From the NCBI GenBank assembly GCA_963922875.1, contig CAWUJH010000003.1, positions 434,001 to 498,000 of the forward strand: a stretch of 64,000 nt of DNA, written 5' to 3'. The DNA is from Ketobacter sp963922875 (GTDB taxonomy: Bacteria; Pseudomonadota; Gammaproteobacteria; Pseudomonadales; Ketobacteraceae). Under the pieces are notes generated by a model that was not told the DNA's origin, searched no databases, and saw only the letters and a list, made by a program, of their open reading frames with translations. Shown in pieces: positions 26,018 to 35,413 of this stretch. Positions within the stretch are counted from its first letter, which is position 1. The number at the start of each line of letters is the position of its first letter. Position numbers and translations under genes: made by a program.

Positions 26018-29000
26018 GCCAACATGAAGCCATTGAACAACGCCTCAAACCTTTTCTGGAAAAAGGTTTGGAACTATGGTTAGAAGCGGGAGCACTGCGC
26101 TTTAAAGGTCCCAAAGAACTTCTCAACAAGGACTTGATGGCTTTATTGAAAGCCAATAAGCCAGCCATTATGAGCTGGCTTGAAGACGGGGATAATGCAG
26201 GTGAAGCAGCTCCACCCCAAGTAATAGACGAGTATCCATTAGCCTATACTCAAGGTGCCATTTGGATGCTCTATAAATTCGCGCCAAACAGTCCCGCTTA
26301 TAACACCACTTTTGCCTGCACACTTGAAGATGATGTGGATGAGCAAGCGGTTAAAAAAGCGTTTCAAGCCTTACTTATCCGTCACCCTGTATTGCGCAGT
26401 ACTTTTTATGATTCTGACCAGGGGCCTCGGCAACAGGTTTGGGATCGTATCGATATGCCATTAGCGCTGGTGGATGGGTCTCAGTGGAATGAGGTGGAAT
26501 TACAAGAATATTTAAACAGTGAAGCCGATGCGCCTTTTGATTTGGGCGTGTCCTCTTGTCTGCGGGTTAAGATTGTTCGTAACTCTGTGAAAGGCACTGT
26601 GCTGATCGCGACCATTCAACATGTGGGTGCTGATCTTTGGGCTTTGTTGTTGGTGGCGGAAGACATCAAAACATTCTATGAACAGGCGCTTGCTGGAGAT
26701 GCATTATCGGTTAAGCCGGTAGCCACCAGTTACCGTCAGCATGTGGAATGGCAACAACAATTTATGGAAAGTGTCGCAGGCAAAGCAGAGCGACGTTATT
26801 GGCACCAACAATTAATGGGCGCGCCGACCCAGATAAGCTTGCCGGAAGATTTTCCACGACCACCCGTACTGCAACTACAAGCCGACGTAGTTCAACAACG
26901 GATTGGCGGGGAACGTTACCAACAGATTAAGCAGTTTTGTAAGAGCCATAGCATTACCCCCTTTATATTATTCCAAGGCCTATTCCAGCAGCTGATCGGC
27001 AAGATCAACCAGCAAGATGACTTTTTGGTAGGAACACCTACCATGGGCCGATCCCGTAAGGGTATGGATAAAGTGGTGGGTGATTTTGCCAATCCCGTGG
27101 TGTTACGTGCGCAATTGAGTGACGTCCAGCAGGTGGGTGAATTTTTTCAAGGTGTACGAACTACCTTGCTGTCGGCGATGGAACACCAGGAGTGTCCTTT
27201 TCCCGTGGTTGTGCAAGACTGCAACCCACCACGAGACAGTAGCCGTACACCGCTGTTCCAGTTAATGTTCGTGTGGCATCAAGGAAACGCTGATTTATTC
27301 CCTAAAGACGGATTTATAAAATCGGTTTTACCCATGTCAGGTCCCCGTGGTGCTCCCTACGATGTGATGTTGGCCGTGGGTGACATGGGCGACCACTATG
27401 AGTTGAACTGGACCTATCAGATCAGTCTTTATCGACCCCAAACCGTCACCTATTTCAGTGTTTTATTGCGCGCCATACTGGAGCGGGTATTGCAGATGGA
27501 TTGGCTTGCGCTCGTTGCTGATATTTGGTCACATCTAGACGCTGCGACAGACATCCAACCTGTAGCGGCCGCCCAAATAAACCCGTTAGCCCAGCGCTGG
27601 TTGCAAGCAGCGGGTCTGGATCCACTTGCTAGCCATGCTACTGTTGCAGTTGTGGATACAACAGATAAACCTGTGACCCAGCAAATGCCGGGAATGCTTC
27701 GTTACCAAACCCCGAATTCCGCTCTAACCACGCCCATTATTGCGCGCCAAAACAACACGCAGTTGAGTTGTCTTGGTTTACAAGTTGGCTGGGGGGTGCT
27801 CGATGGTCAGTTGGTGGATTGGCGCGAAAAGCTGTTTCGGTTAAGCCCTGAATTTAACTCCTACAATAGCTTAGTCCTTACTCAGGTAACGGGCACAAAC
27901 CAGTGGGTTCAGCGGTTGTTTACTGTTGATGCTACTTTACTGGTGGAACGTCATAGAGTAAGCCTGGACGAATGGTTTCAGGATGTGATTGAGTTGGAGC
28001 AATGGCCACTGGATGCAGCAGGCAAGGTTAAACTCAGTGTTTTACGGCAACTGGCCTGGTTAGATCGGCCCACGTTATTGAAACAACTGAAACAATACGG
28101 TTTAACGGCGCGTCAGTTGGTTACTTGGCGTAAGCAAACATTACTACCCAGCCTTACGTATAATCAAAATACTAAGAACGCCTCAACCACTGAGCGTCAA
28201 AAAACAGACCTCGTAGCTGTGCTTGAACAACGTGAAGCCGCTTGGATAAAAGGAGAACCCTTAGCGGACACAGCGATTGAAAGCGAGCATTTGTTCGATG
28301 CGTTAAAGCTAACGGCACAACGCTGGCCCGAGAAGGGGATTCTGTTCATTGACGCGCAAGGCCAAGAGCAACAGTACACATATCCACAATTAGTGGAGGA
28401 TGCTTTAAAAGTTGCTCATGGTTTGGCGCAGATGGATTTCGATGCCAATGGCATACTGCTTTTGCAAATGCGTTTTGATGCCCGTTTTTTTGCCCTTTGG
28501 TGGGGGGCAGTTGCGCTTGGCGTTCGCCCTTTAGTGGTTGCGACTCCGGAAAAATACCACGAAAAAAATGGCGTAGCGCAGAAGCTTTATAATGTTGCAC
28601 ATAATTATTCTGATCTAGTGGTAGCTGCAGACCACGAGCGTGTCGGTGCGACAAGGGAATGGCTGGGTGCGGATAAACCGGTGTTCGATGTGGATGATCT
28701 ACTCAATACGGTTTCGTCCATAGATCTTGTAACCGCTGATTCTTTTACTCCATTAACGAATGAAAACGGAGTGGCCTTTTTACAGCTTACTTCTGGTAGT
28801 ACAGGGACGCCTAAAGCCATTCAGATTCGCCACCAGGGCATTTTGCATCACGTGGCAGCATCGGCTGAATACAATGGATATAGTATCAATAATGTTAGTT
28901 TAAACTGGCTTCCTTTCGACCATGTGGTGCCTATCTTAACCACCCATTTAAAAGACGTGGTGCTGGGTATTCAGCAAATCCAGCTTCCCACCGCGGCCGT

Positions 29001-32000
29001 ATTAATGGATCCTTTACTGTGGCTTCGGAAGCTATCAGACTTTAAAGTAACCCATAGTTGGGCGCCGAATTTTGCGTTCCAGCGGGTGCTTGATGCCCTT
29101 AAGAATTATCCCGATGATCTATCCGGTCTGAATTTAGCTTCGGTTCAATTCCTGATGAATGCCGGTGAGCAGGTTTTAACACCCACGGTGAAAGCTTTTA
29201 CCGCCGCACTCACACCCTATGGCTTAGCCAACCATGTGGTTCAACCGGCCTTTGGTATGGCGGAAGCTTGCACTTGTATGACGTACAACAACCAGTCGAC
29301 AGATCAGTTAGCGGTAAGCTTGGTGCATTTAACTGCCGATGTTATTGACGTTGTAGCGCCAGATACAGCCAGTCATCACTTTGTAGATTTAGGTGGTGTG
29401 GTGCCAGGTGTCGAAGTCCGGATAACCGATCATAACAATCAGGTGGTCAAAGCCGGTGTCATTGGTCGTATGCAAATTCGTGGTCCTGTTATTACTCCGG
29501 GTTATTTGAATAATCCAGAGGCCAATGCAGAAGCTTTTGTGGGTGATGATTGGTTTAACTCCGGCGATCTCGGTTTCATTTGGCAGCAACACCTGGTGTT
29601 GACGGGCCGTGAAAAAGAAATGATTGTGGTCAATGGCGTCAATTATTATTGTTTCGAAATGGAACAAATGGTGGGTGATTTGCCCGGTGTACTACCCACT
29701 TTTGTGGCCGCGACCGGCGTCAATTTAGGGCAGGGCTCCAATAGTGATGAGTTGGTCATGTTCTACGTGCCTGATCAATCCGTCGAACTGGTAGCATTAG
29801 AGCGCCATATAAAGGCACAGGTGACTGAAAGTTTTGGCGTGAACGTTCATGCTGTCATTCCCGTAGACAAAGAAAGTTTCTACAAAACAACCAGCGGAAA
29901 AATTCAACGGGGTCAGTTCAAAAAATTATTCGAGAACGACTTCTATGCGGATGAATTGGATGCTTACCAGCAGCGACATCAGGAGCAAGAACTTTCTCTT
30001 GATACCCTGTATCGGCTGGAATGGTTTACCAAGCCCTCAAGACACCTCGACAGCGCCGCTAGCTTCTCGCTCGACGATGCTGACGCCTTGCTGGATTATT
30101 TGCAGACATCAACGGCTTCTCACCTAGTGGTGGAACTCGGGCATTTCGAAGAGTCTGACTCAGGAAACAGCGAATCATTACTCAGCATTGCCCTTAAGCT
30201 TGGTCAGCTGGCCAAATTGATCATAGACGCAGGCTACAAGAAAGGATTGTTGTTGCGACTCTACAGCGCCACGCAAGAGACGGGTCTGGTTATCAAGCCA
30301 TTGGTTGAAACGCTACGACAGGAAACGGGCAACGCTCAAATTAGCTGTGTTATGTTGTCGCCAGAGGTTACCCGTAAAGGTGACACTGAAATAAGTCTTG
30401 AGGGGCATGAAGTTTTAGCCTGGAGTGATGGTGCTAACACGCTGCAGCCACGGCTGCGCAATCTAAAGCCCTGGGAAATGAACGCCAAATCGCCATTAAA
30501 GCCAGGGGCTTATCTGATTACCGGTGGCCTGGGAGGGTTGGCTGAGCCGCTGATTGAGTTTCTGTTAGGTCAAGGCATCAAACACCTGTTGGTCTCGGGG
30601 CGCGGAGAGCTAGATAATAATCCTCGTCGCCAGTCCAGGTTTAACCAGCTGCAGGCGAAATTGACTTCTCAGGGTATTGCTTACGTTAACCTCTCTCAAT
30701 GGGACAGCCAATCAATCGACGCTGCCGTACAGCATGGTCTGCAAGCCGTGGGAGCGGATAAGTTAGGCGGTATATTCCATCTTGCCGGACACTTGGAAAT
30801 GCAGTCTCTGGCAACCATTGATACTGAGCACTGGCAACAGGTGTTGGAGGCAAAATTAACCGGTGGCCAGCAATTGGCGAGTTACCTGGAGGCCCACTGG
30901 CCAGGGAGTGTGTTGGTACAATATGGCTCGGTCAATGGCTTCTTCGGCGGTGCTAATGCTGGCGCTTACAGCGTGGCCTGTGCCACCCAAGCCCAGCTTA
31001 CGGAACAACTTAATCGACGGGCACTGATAAGTGCCTGGAATTTCAATTGGAGCCTGTGGCAGGGCGCTGGCATGGCCGCTCAATTCAGTTATGCTGATGT
31101 GCAAATGGCGCGCAACAAAGGTTTCGTACCGATCCCGTTGACCCATAGTAATATTCTGTTGGCGACACTTATGAGGTGTGCTCCAGGCAATTATTACGCA
31201 GGACTGGATTCTGAGAGCAGAGAACTGTTACCACAATTGAACCTCTACTACTGGAGTCAGCAAGCCATCCAGGTTTATATTGAAGGCACTCCGGAACTGG
31301 ATCGAGAGGCGGTCAAAAATCTGGTAGGGGGCGCATTCCGTAATCCATCTCACTGTATTCAGGATCCTCAGTTCAGCGTTTACGTTACTGATGAAGCCTT
31401 TGTTCGTAATGACAGTGACCAAATTCAGTTAGCCTTGCTGCAGCAAGCGGCTCATTCACAAATGGCGGAAATGGCGCCAAGTTCCGCTACAGAGCAGGCA
31501 ATTGCCGATATATGGAGTCAAGTTTTAGGTAAGCCAGTGAATGATGTCGCCCGTACTTTTTTCGAATATGGCGGTCACTCAATCAATGCAACTCAGGTAG
31601 TGGCGGCTATCAATCAGCAACTCGGTTTACAGCTCACGGTGGCGAATCTGTTTCAATACCCCAGTGTTGCAGGACTGGCCGCTTTAGCGGAAGGGGATCA
31701 AGCAGTGCCTGAGGATTGGCTGTCACTATCTTTACCGGATTTTATCCAACGTGCCGATCATTACCGTTTAGACCCGGTAAATCCTGCGCTGAAGTCAGGG
31801 CGATCTGTGGTCTTTTTACCGACGGCGTTAGGAATTGCCAGCGCCTATGGACCTATGATTGCTACCTTATCAAACCACAAGTCCTGGGTAATGAGCATGC
31901 CAGTGGGTGAAACGGAGCGGGCCGGTATTCAAGAAGCTGCAAAGCAGGGGGCTCGACTGCTCACGGAGGCCAATCTTGTCCATCCAGAAACGGTGTTGGT

Positions 32001-32523
32001 GGGGTGGTCAATCGCCGGAGTATTGGGTTACGAAATCCTACGCTTATTGGCCGCAGAAAAGCGTTCTTTGCCAGCCTTAGTCATGCTTGATAGTGGCTTT
32101 AATGAGGGCTTGCATGAGATTACCTGGAATGTTGATTTTCAAGTACTTATGTTTGCTGTTGAGCTAGGTTTGGGGGTTGAAAAATTTGCAGAATTTAACC
32201 AACTTGCGGATCAATATACAAAGTTACACTGGCTGCAACAATATCTCGCTACAATTGGCATTGAAGTTACAGATGAAAACTTGATAGAGTGGTGGCGAGC
32301 CTATGAAGAACGCATGAAAAGCTTATTAAATTATCAAGTTTCTGAGCTTTTAAAGGATGCAAAAATCAATTTGCTCAAGGCTGAATTACACACTCATGGT
32401 CGTAGCGATCTGGGTTGGCCTGATAACAACAATAACATTAGCTGGTCGTCCATTCAGGCAGATCATCAAGGAATCGTGAACCACTCTGAAACCTTGCAAT
32501 GGATGACGCTTTATTTGCAATAA
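26014..32523 (+). CDS. hybrid terminal megasynthase: TubC docking-C-A-KR-PCP-TE
   Basis: This 2169-residue protein has a TubC-like docking domain (1-58), then a condensation domain (about 73-510) with QHVGADLW in place of HHxxxDG; the catalytic His203 and Asp207 are kept. A roughly 200-residue stretch containing PLDAAGKVK (665-673) follows and looks like a leftover A-domain C-terminus. A full AMP-binding domain runs from about 760 to 1310 (LTSGSTG 925-931, NWLPFDHV, SGKIQR with Lys1296). Then come a KR structural plus catalytic region (about 1340-1720; TGGLGGLAEP, Ser1639, Tyr1652), a PCP with Ser1856 (GGHSINA), and a TE with Ser1999 (GWSIAG). It should join the polyketide to a unit activated by its own A domain and release the product. 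The KR placed in an NRPS-like module suggests reduction of a bound alpha-keto acid, as in cereulide/valinomycin synthetases, but this is inference. Confidence 0.93.
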   Translation: MSQHEAIEQRLKPFLEKGLELWLEAGALRFKGPKELLNKDLMALLKANKPAIMSWLEDGDNAGEAAPPQVIDEYPLAYTQGAIWMLYKFAPNSPAYNTTFACTLEDDVDEQAVKKAFQALLIRHPVLRSTFYDSDQGPRQQVWDRIDMPLALVDGSQWNEVELQEYLNSEADAPFDLGVSSCLRVKIVRNSVKGTVLIATIQHVGADLWALLLVAEDIKTFYEQALAGDALSVKPVATSYRQHVEWQQQFMESVAGKAERRYWHQQLMGAPTQISLPEDFPRPPVLQLQADVVQQRIGGERYQQIKQFCKSHSITPFILFQGLFQQLIGKINQQDDFLVGTPTMGRSRKGMDKVVGDFANPVVLRAQLSDVQQVGEFFQGVRTTLLSAMEHQECPFPVVVQDCNPPRDSSRTPLFQLMFVWHQGNADLFPKDGFIKSVLPMSGPRGAPYDVMLAVGDMGDHYELNWTYQISLYRPQTVTYFSVLLRAILERVLQMDWLALVADIWSHLDAATDIQPVAAAQINPLAQRWLQAAGLDPLASHATVAVVDTTDKPVTQQMPGMLRYQTPNSALTTPIIARQNNTQLSCLGLQVGWGVLDGQLVDWREKLFRLSPEFNSYNSLVLTQVTGTNQWVQRLFTVDATLLVERHRVSLDEWFQDVIELEQWPLDAAGKVKLSVLRQLAWLDRPTLLKQLKQYGLTARQLVTWRKQTLLPSLTYNQNTKNASTTERQKTDLVAVLEQREAAWIKGEPLADTAIESEHLFDALKLTAQRWPEKGILFIDAQGQEQQYTYPQLVEDALKVAHGLAQMDFDANGILLLQMRFDARFFALWWGAVALGVRPLVVATPEKYHEKNGVAQKLYNVAHNYSDLVVAADHERVGATREWLGADKPVFDVDDLLNTVSSIDLVTADSFTPLTNENGVAFLQLTSGSTGTPKAIQIRHQGILHHVAASAEYNGYSINNVSLNWLPFDHVVPILTTHLKDVVLGIQQIQLPTAAVLMDPLLWLRKLSDFKVTHSWAPNFAFQRVLDALKNYPDDLSGLNLASVQFLMNAGEQVLTPTVKAFTAALTPYGLANHVVQPAFGMAEACTCMTYNNQSTDQLAVSLVHLTADVIDVVAPDTASHHFVDLGGVVPGVEVRITDHNNQVVKAGVIGRMQIRGPVITPGYLNNPEANAEAFVGDDWFNSGDLGFIWQQHLVLTGREKEMIVVNGVNYYCFEMEQMVGDLPGVLPTFVAATGVNLGQGSNSDELVMFYVPDQSVELVALERHIKAQVTESFGVNVHAVIPVDKESFYKTTSGKIQRGQFKKLFENDFYADELDAYQQRHQEQELSLDTLYRLEWFTKPSRHLDSAASFSLDDADALLDYLQTSTASHLVVELGHFEESDSGNSESLLSIALKLGQLAKLIIDAGYKKGLLLRLYSATQETGLVIKPLVETLRQETGNAQISCVMLSPEVTRKGDTEISLEGHEVLAWSDGANTLQPRLRNLKPWEMNAKSPLKPGAYLITGGLGGLAEPLIEFLLGQGIKHLLVSGRGELDNNPRRQSRFNQLQAKLTSQGIAYVNLSQWDSQSIDAAVQHGLQAVGADKLGGIFHLAGHLEMQSLATIDTEHWQQVLEAKLTGGQQLASYLEAHWPGSVLVQYGSVNGFFGGANAGAYSVACATQAQLTEQLNRRALISAWNFNWSLWQGAGMAAQFSYADVQMARNKGFVPIPLTHSNILLATLMRCAPGNYYAGLDSESRELLPQLNLYYWSQQAIQVYIEGTPELDREAVKNLVGGAFRNPSHCIQDPQFSVYVTDEAFVRNDSDQIQLALLQQAAHSQMAEMAPSSATEQAIADIWSQVLGKPVNDVARTFFEYGGHSINATQVVAAINQQLGLQLTVANLFQYPSVAGLAALAEGDQAVPEDWLSLSLPDFIQRADHYRLDPVNPALKSGRSVVFLPTALGIASAYGPMIATLSNHKSWVMSMPVGETERAGIQEAAKQGARLLTEANLVHPETVLVGWSIAGVLGYEILRLLAAEKRSLPALVMLDSGFNEGLHEITWNVDFQVLMFAVELGLGVEKFAEFNQLADQYTKLHWLQQYLATIGIEVTDENLIEWWRAYEERMKSLLNYQVSELLKDAKINLLKAELHTHGRSDLGWPDNNNNISWSSIQADHQGIVNHSETLQWMTLYLQ

Positions 32524-32538
32524 AAAGCGAGAACACCA

Positions 32539-34962
32539 ATGCGAATTAAAGATGCGGGACAACGGATTTCGATCTTAGGAAGACGATTTTGGATAACCAC
32601 AATAGTGGCTTGTTTATCGTCAACACTAAGCCCAGTGTCCAATGCGGCGAACTGGTTATCACCTGCAGCCGCTGATGATTGTAATCCACTGGCGGTTGAT
32701 ACCTGTGGTTTACCGTTTCCCAGTGACGTATTTCGCAATACCTATACCACCGGCTATGGTTTCAAAGATAGAATTTTGGATAATCGCGTCAGCGGCCCCG
32801 TGCGCTCACTGCTGTCAATGCGACTTCAGTTTCCAGATGGTTTTAGCCCGAGTAAGCTGTTTAACAAAAGCAGTGGCTTTTCTGCGTTAGGTCCCGTGTT
32901 GTTTGAACTGGGTGATTGGCCCGTTGCCGAGATCCCCAGTGATGGTGAAGGCTATCTTCATGTCTACAACATCAACACCGGCGAACGCGTACCAATGATT
33001 GTGTCCTTGAGCAAAGGTGCCAAGGCAGAGGACAGTATTCGTGAAGGTCGTCCAGTTATTGTGGGCTGGCCAGTAACCCGGTTTGAATTTGGCGAGCGCT
33101 ATTTAGCGGTACTACTTAAAGACCAGTTAAATGCTGACGATGGTACTGTTCAAGAACTCTTTACACCCACAGCAGGTGTTACCAATGCATTAAACAAAAA
33201 TGCTGGCTTTCGACGTAATCTAGCATATCAAGACCCTTTAGAAGCTATCGACGCATTGGGCATTCCTCACGAGGATATTCTTTCCTTCACTTGGTTTACT
33301 GTGCGTAAAGAATCTGAAGTAGTGCAGCCAATGCTCGATATGGTAGAGAAAAGTTTAGCCGGTGGCGGCATCATGACGGATATGGAAGTCTCTCCCAATC
33401 AGCTAGGCGACAAGGATGCTGGCTTGGTTACCTTGCAAGGCAATTTACGAATCGTTAATTTCCGAGCCGGTGAGGATGGTGGTGTATATCCTCCGTTTGA
33501 CGCAATCTATGATTTTGCCCGCCGCAATGTGCAGTTTAAGTTAACGCTGCCAAAAGTTGATGATGGCACTCCAATTCCTGTGGCTATTTGGGGTCATGGT
33601 CTGGGAAGTGGTAAAGACTTCAACACTACAAAAGGCAATTTTGAGCTTGGTGATCAATTAGGCATGGCGACTATTGGAATTGATCATCCAAACCACGGTA
33701 CTCGTGTTACTCCAACAGGAACGATAAACAATCCGCTTGAACTCATAAAAGAGCCGTACGTTGGCATCGCAATTTCTTCACCTAAAACCATAATGCAGTT
33801 GTTAGGTATGTTTGTGCAGGGCGTTGTGGATCAAAACGTTCTCATTCATGGAATTAAAAACAATCTGCCTAACGTATTGAATCAGTGGCATGATGATAAA
33901 TATCCTTCAGTGCCTACATTAGATGTTTCAAACGTTGTCTATGACGGTATATCCCTGGGCGCGATGATTGGTTCAGCGGTGGGTGCTACAGCCAAGGATT
34001 TACAGGGCGTATATCTGGTTAACGGTGCCGGTAGTTTGGCACAGGCAATGGTAGGCTCAACTTTTTGGCCAGCCACCAGTAACGTGATACCGCAAAATAT
34101 CAATGGTGCCGAGTTGATGTTTGTGTTGGCGATGATCCAACATTATCTCGATATTGCCGATGGCAACAACTTTACGCAGTTTTATCGCAATCCACCAACT
34201 GAAGAGTATTCCGAGCGTGCAGTTGGACTTCATTATGCGTTAGGTGATGGCAGCTTTCCCAATAGTGCAAGCTTAGCCACGGCACAGCTAATTGATTTGC
34301 CTGCAGTAAAAGTTCTGGAAGAACCGATTGCCAGCCTGCGTTATGGTGACACCGGTGGTTTGGACTTTTTTGAAAATGGTTTTGGTGTGGTTCAGAGTGG
34401 ATACGGGTTCGATGTGGCCGAAGTTGCCCTTGATGGATTCCTGGAAGGGGATATTGAAAGCATCATTGGACTATCAGGTTTGGGTGGATTCAACGTCGCA
34501 GGGAATGTTTTCTCCGGTATCGGTATTGGAAGCCAGTATGAGGAGTACATTAATACTGTTTTAGGTGAGGATCGGGGATCATTCGATGATTATGTAGAGC
34601 GGCTTTATAGCGGTAATGCTGAGAGCTTTTTAACCCACTTCAATCGTGGTGGTGAGAATGCCCGTCACCGGCAAATCGAGTGGCGTTGTAGCTTGTTGAA
34701 CCTGGATTCTCAACGTTGCGCTGCAGCCAAATTGAAGGCCACTGAAGATGCTGAAAGGATTGCTCGCGGCGAGCTCGTTAATGAAGATCAAAATTTGTCG
34801 GGTAAGGATCGTGACCGAGACCTTACAAAAGCCATTAATGATGGGCTGAACAACATTCAGGTCACGGAAGGAAGCGGTGGTTCCTTGAGTTGGACTTCGC
34901 TACTAATGTTGCTGGGGCTGTGGCGTGTGTCACGCCCACGCCGTGCTTGTCGAAGTCACTGA
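32539..34962 (+). CDS. VolA/Pla-1-like secreted lipase with GlyGly-CTERM-like tail
   Basis: This 807-residue exported protein has a signal peptide ending about SNA before ANWL. The N-terminal segment CNPLAVDTCGLPFPSDVFRN resembles the bacterial virulence-factor lipase N-terminal region of VolA/Pla-1/cef lipases. The alpha/beta hydrolase part has AIWGHGLGSGKD and the nucleophile elbow DGISLGA with Ser472. The tail is GSGGSLSWTSLLMLLGLW followed by an Arg-rich end, a GlyGly-CTERM pattern. VolA is a surface lysophospholipase. Here the enzyme sits 15 bases behind the megasynthase, so it may trim, transfer or remodel the exported lipid at the cell surface (inference). No Cys lipobox was recognised. 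Confidence 0.82.
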   Translation: MRIKDAGQRISILGRRFWITTIVACLSSTLSPVSNAANWLSPAAADDCNPLAVDTCGLPFPSDVFRNTYTTGYGFKDRILDNRVSGPVRSLLSMRLQFPDGFSPSKLFNKSSGFSALGPVLFELGDWPVAEIPSDGEGYLHVYNINTGERVPMIVSLSKGAKAEDSIREGRPVIVGWPVTRFEFGERYLAVLLKDQLNADDGTVQELFTPTAGVTNALNKNAGFRRNLAYQDPLEAIDALGIPHEDILSFTWFTVRKESEVVQPMLDMVEKSLAGGGIMTDMEVSPNQLGDKDAGLVTLQGNLRIVNFRAGEDGGVYPPFDAIYDFARRNVQFKLTLPKVDDGTPIPVAIWGHGLGSGKDFNTTKGNFELGDQLGMATIGIDHPNHGTRVTPTGTINNPLELIKEPYVGIAISSPKTIMQLLGMFVQGVVDQNVLIHGIKNNLPNVLNQWHDDKYPSVPTLDVSNVVYDGISLGAMIGSAVGATAKDLQGVYLVNGAGSLAQAMVGSTFWPATSNVIPQNINGAELMFVLAMIQHYLDIADGNNFTQFYRNPPTEEYSERAVGLHYALGDGSFPNSASLATAQLIDLPAVKVLEEPIASLRYGDTGGLDFFENGFGVVQSGYGFDVAEVALDGFLEGDIESIIGLSGLGGFNVAGNVFSGIGIGSQYEEYINTVLGEDRGSFDDYVERLYSGNAESFLTHFNRGGENARHRQIEWRCSLLNLDSQRCAAAKLKATEDAERIARGELVNEDQNLSGKDRDRDLTKAINDGLNNIQVTEGSGGSLSWTSLLMLLGLWRVSRPRRACRSH

Positions 34963-34972
34963 GGCTACCGCT

Positions 34973-35413
34973 ATGATAAACATTGCAATTAATCAGGTTC
35001 AGGACTGGGTGCAACGTCCTCAGATCAGGGTTATTGTGATGTCTTTACTTTCCGCCTTCACCTGGTTTTGCTGGGCTTACTGGGCAAATAGAGAATACCC
35101 CAATCAAGCCATTTGGTCGGGGTTATCACAAGGTGGAGTGAACCTTCTGACAACATTTTTCGGTACAGCGGCCCTGGAGATTTTTTACGTGCGCATAGGG
35201 AATACGCTGTTTGGTCGAATTATGTGTGTCTTTCTCGTGAGTAGTGCTTCATTGTGCGCTATGCTTTTAATACACGCTGTCGCGGGTACTCCGAATATGG
35301 CGCTCACGATTTTTCCTGTATATGCCGTAGTGATACTATATTGTTTTAGTTATATATACGGATTGCATAAAATAAAAAATCAATATGAAAAACAAGAAGT
35401 TGCAATTCAGTAA
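34973..35413 (+). CDS. four-helix membrane protein of unknown function
   Basis: This 146-residue protein starts at ATG 34973, with GAGG eight bases upstream. Four hydrophobic segments are visible: VIVMSLLSAFTWFCWAYW, a long one around GVNLLTTFFGTAALEIFY, VFLVSSASLCAMLLIHAV and FPVYAVVILYCFSYIYGL. A short charged C-terminus follows. I do not recognise a family. It begins 10 bases after the lipase gene and overlaps the barrel gene by 29 bases, so it belongs to the cluster operon. A small inner-membrane accessory role in lipid modification or transport is possible but unsupported. Confidence 0.8.
   Translation: MINIAINQVQDWVQRPQIRVIVMSLLSAFTWFCWAYWANREYPNQAIWSGLSQGGVNLLTTFFGTAALEIFYVRIGNTLFGRIMCVFLVSSASLCAMLLIHAVAGTPNMALTIFPVYAVVILYCFSYIYGLHKIKNQYEKQEVAIQ

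Noticed and set aside
10198..32523. Trans-AT polyketide system, suggested by the PksJ-like A domain
   Set aside because: All three PKS modules have their own intact AT domain with GHSxGE and HAFH motifs, so the system is cis-AT.
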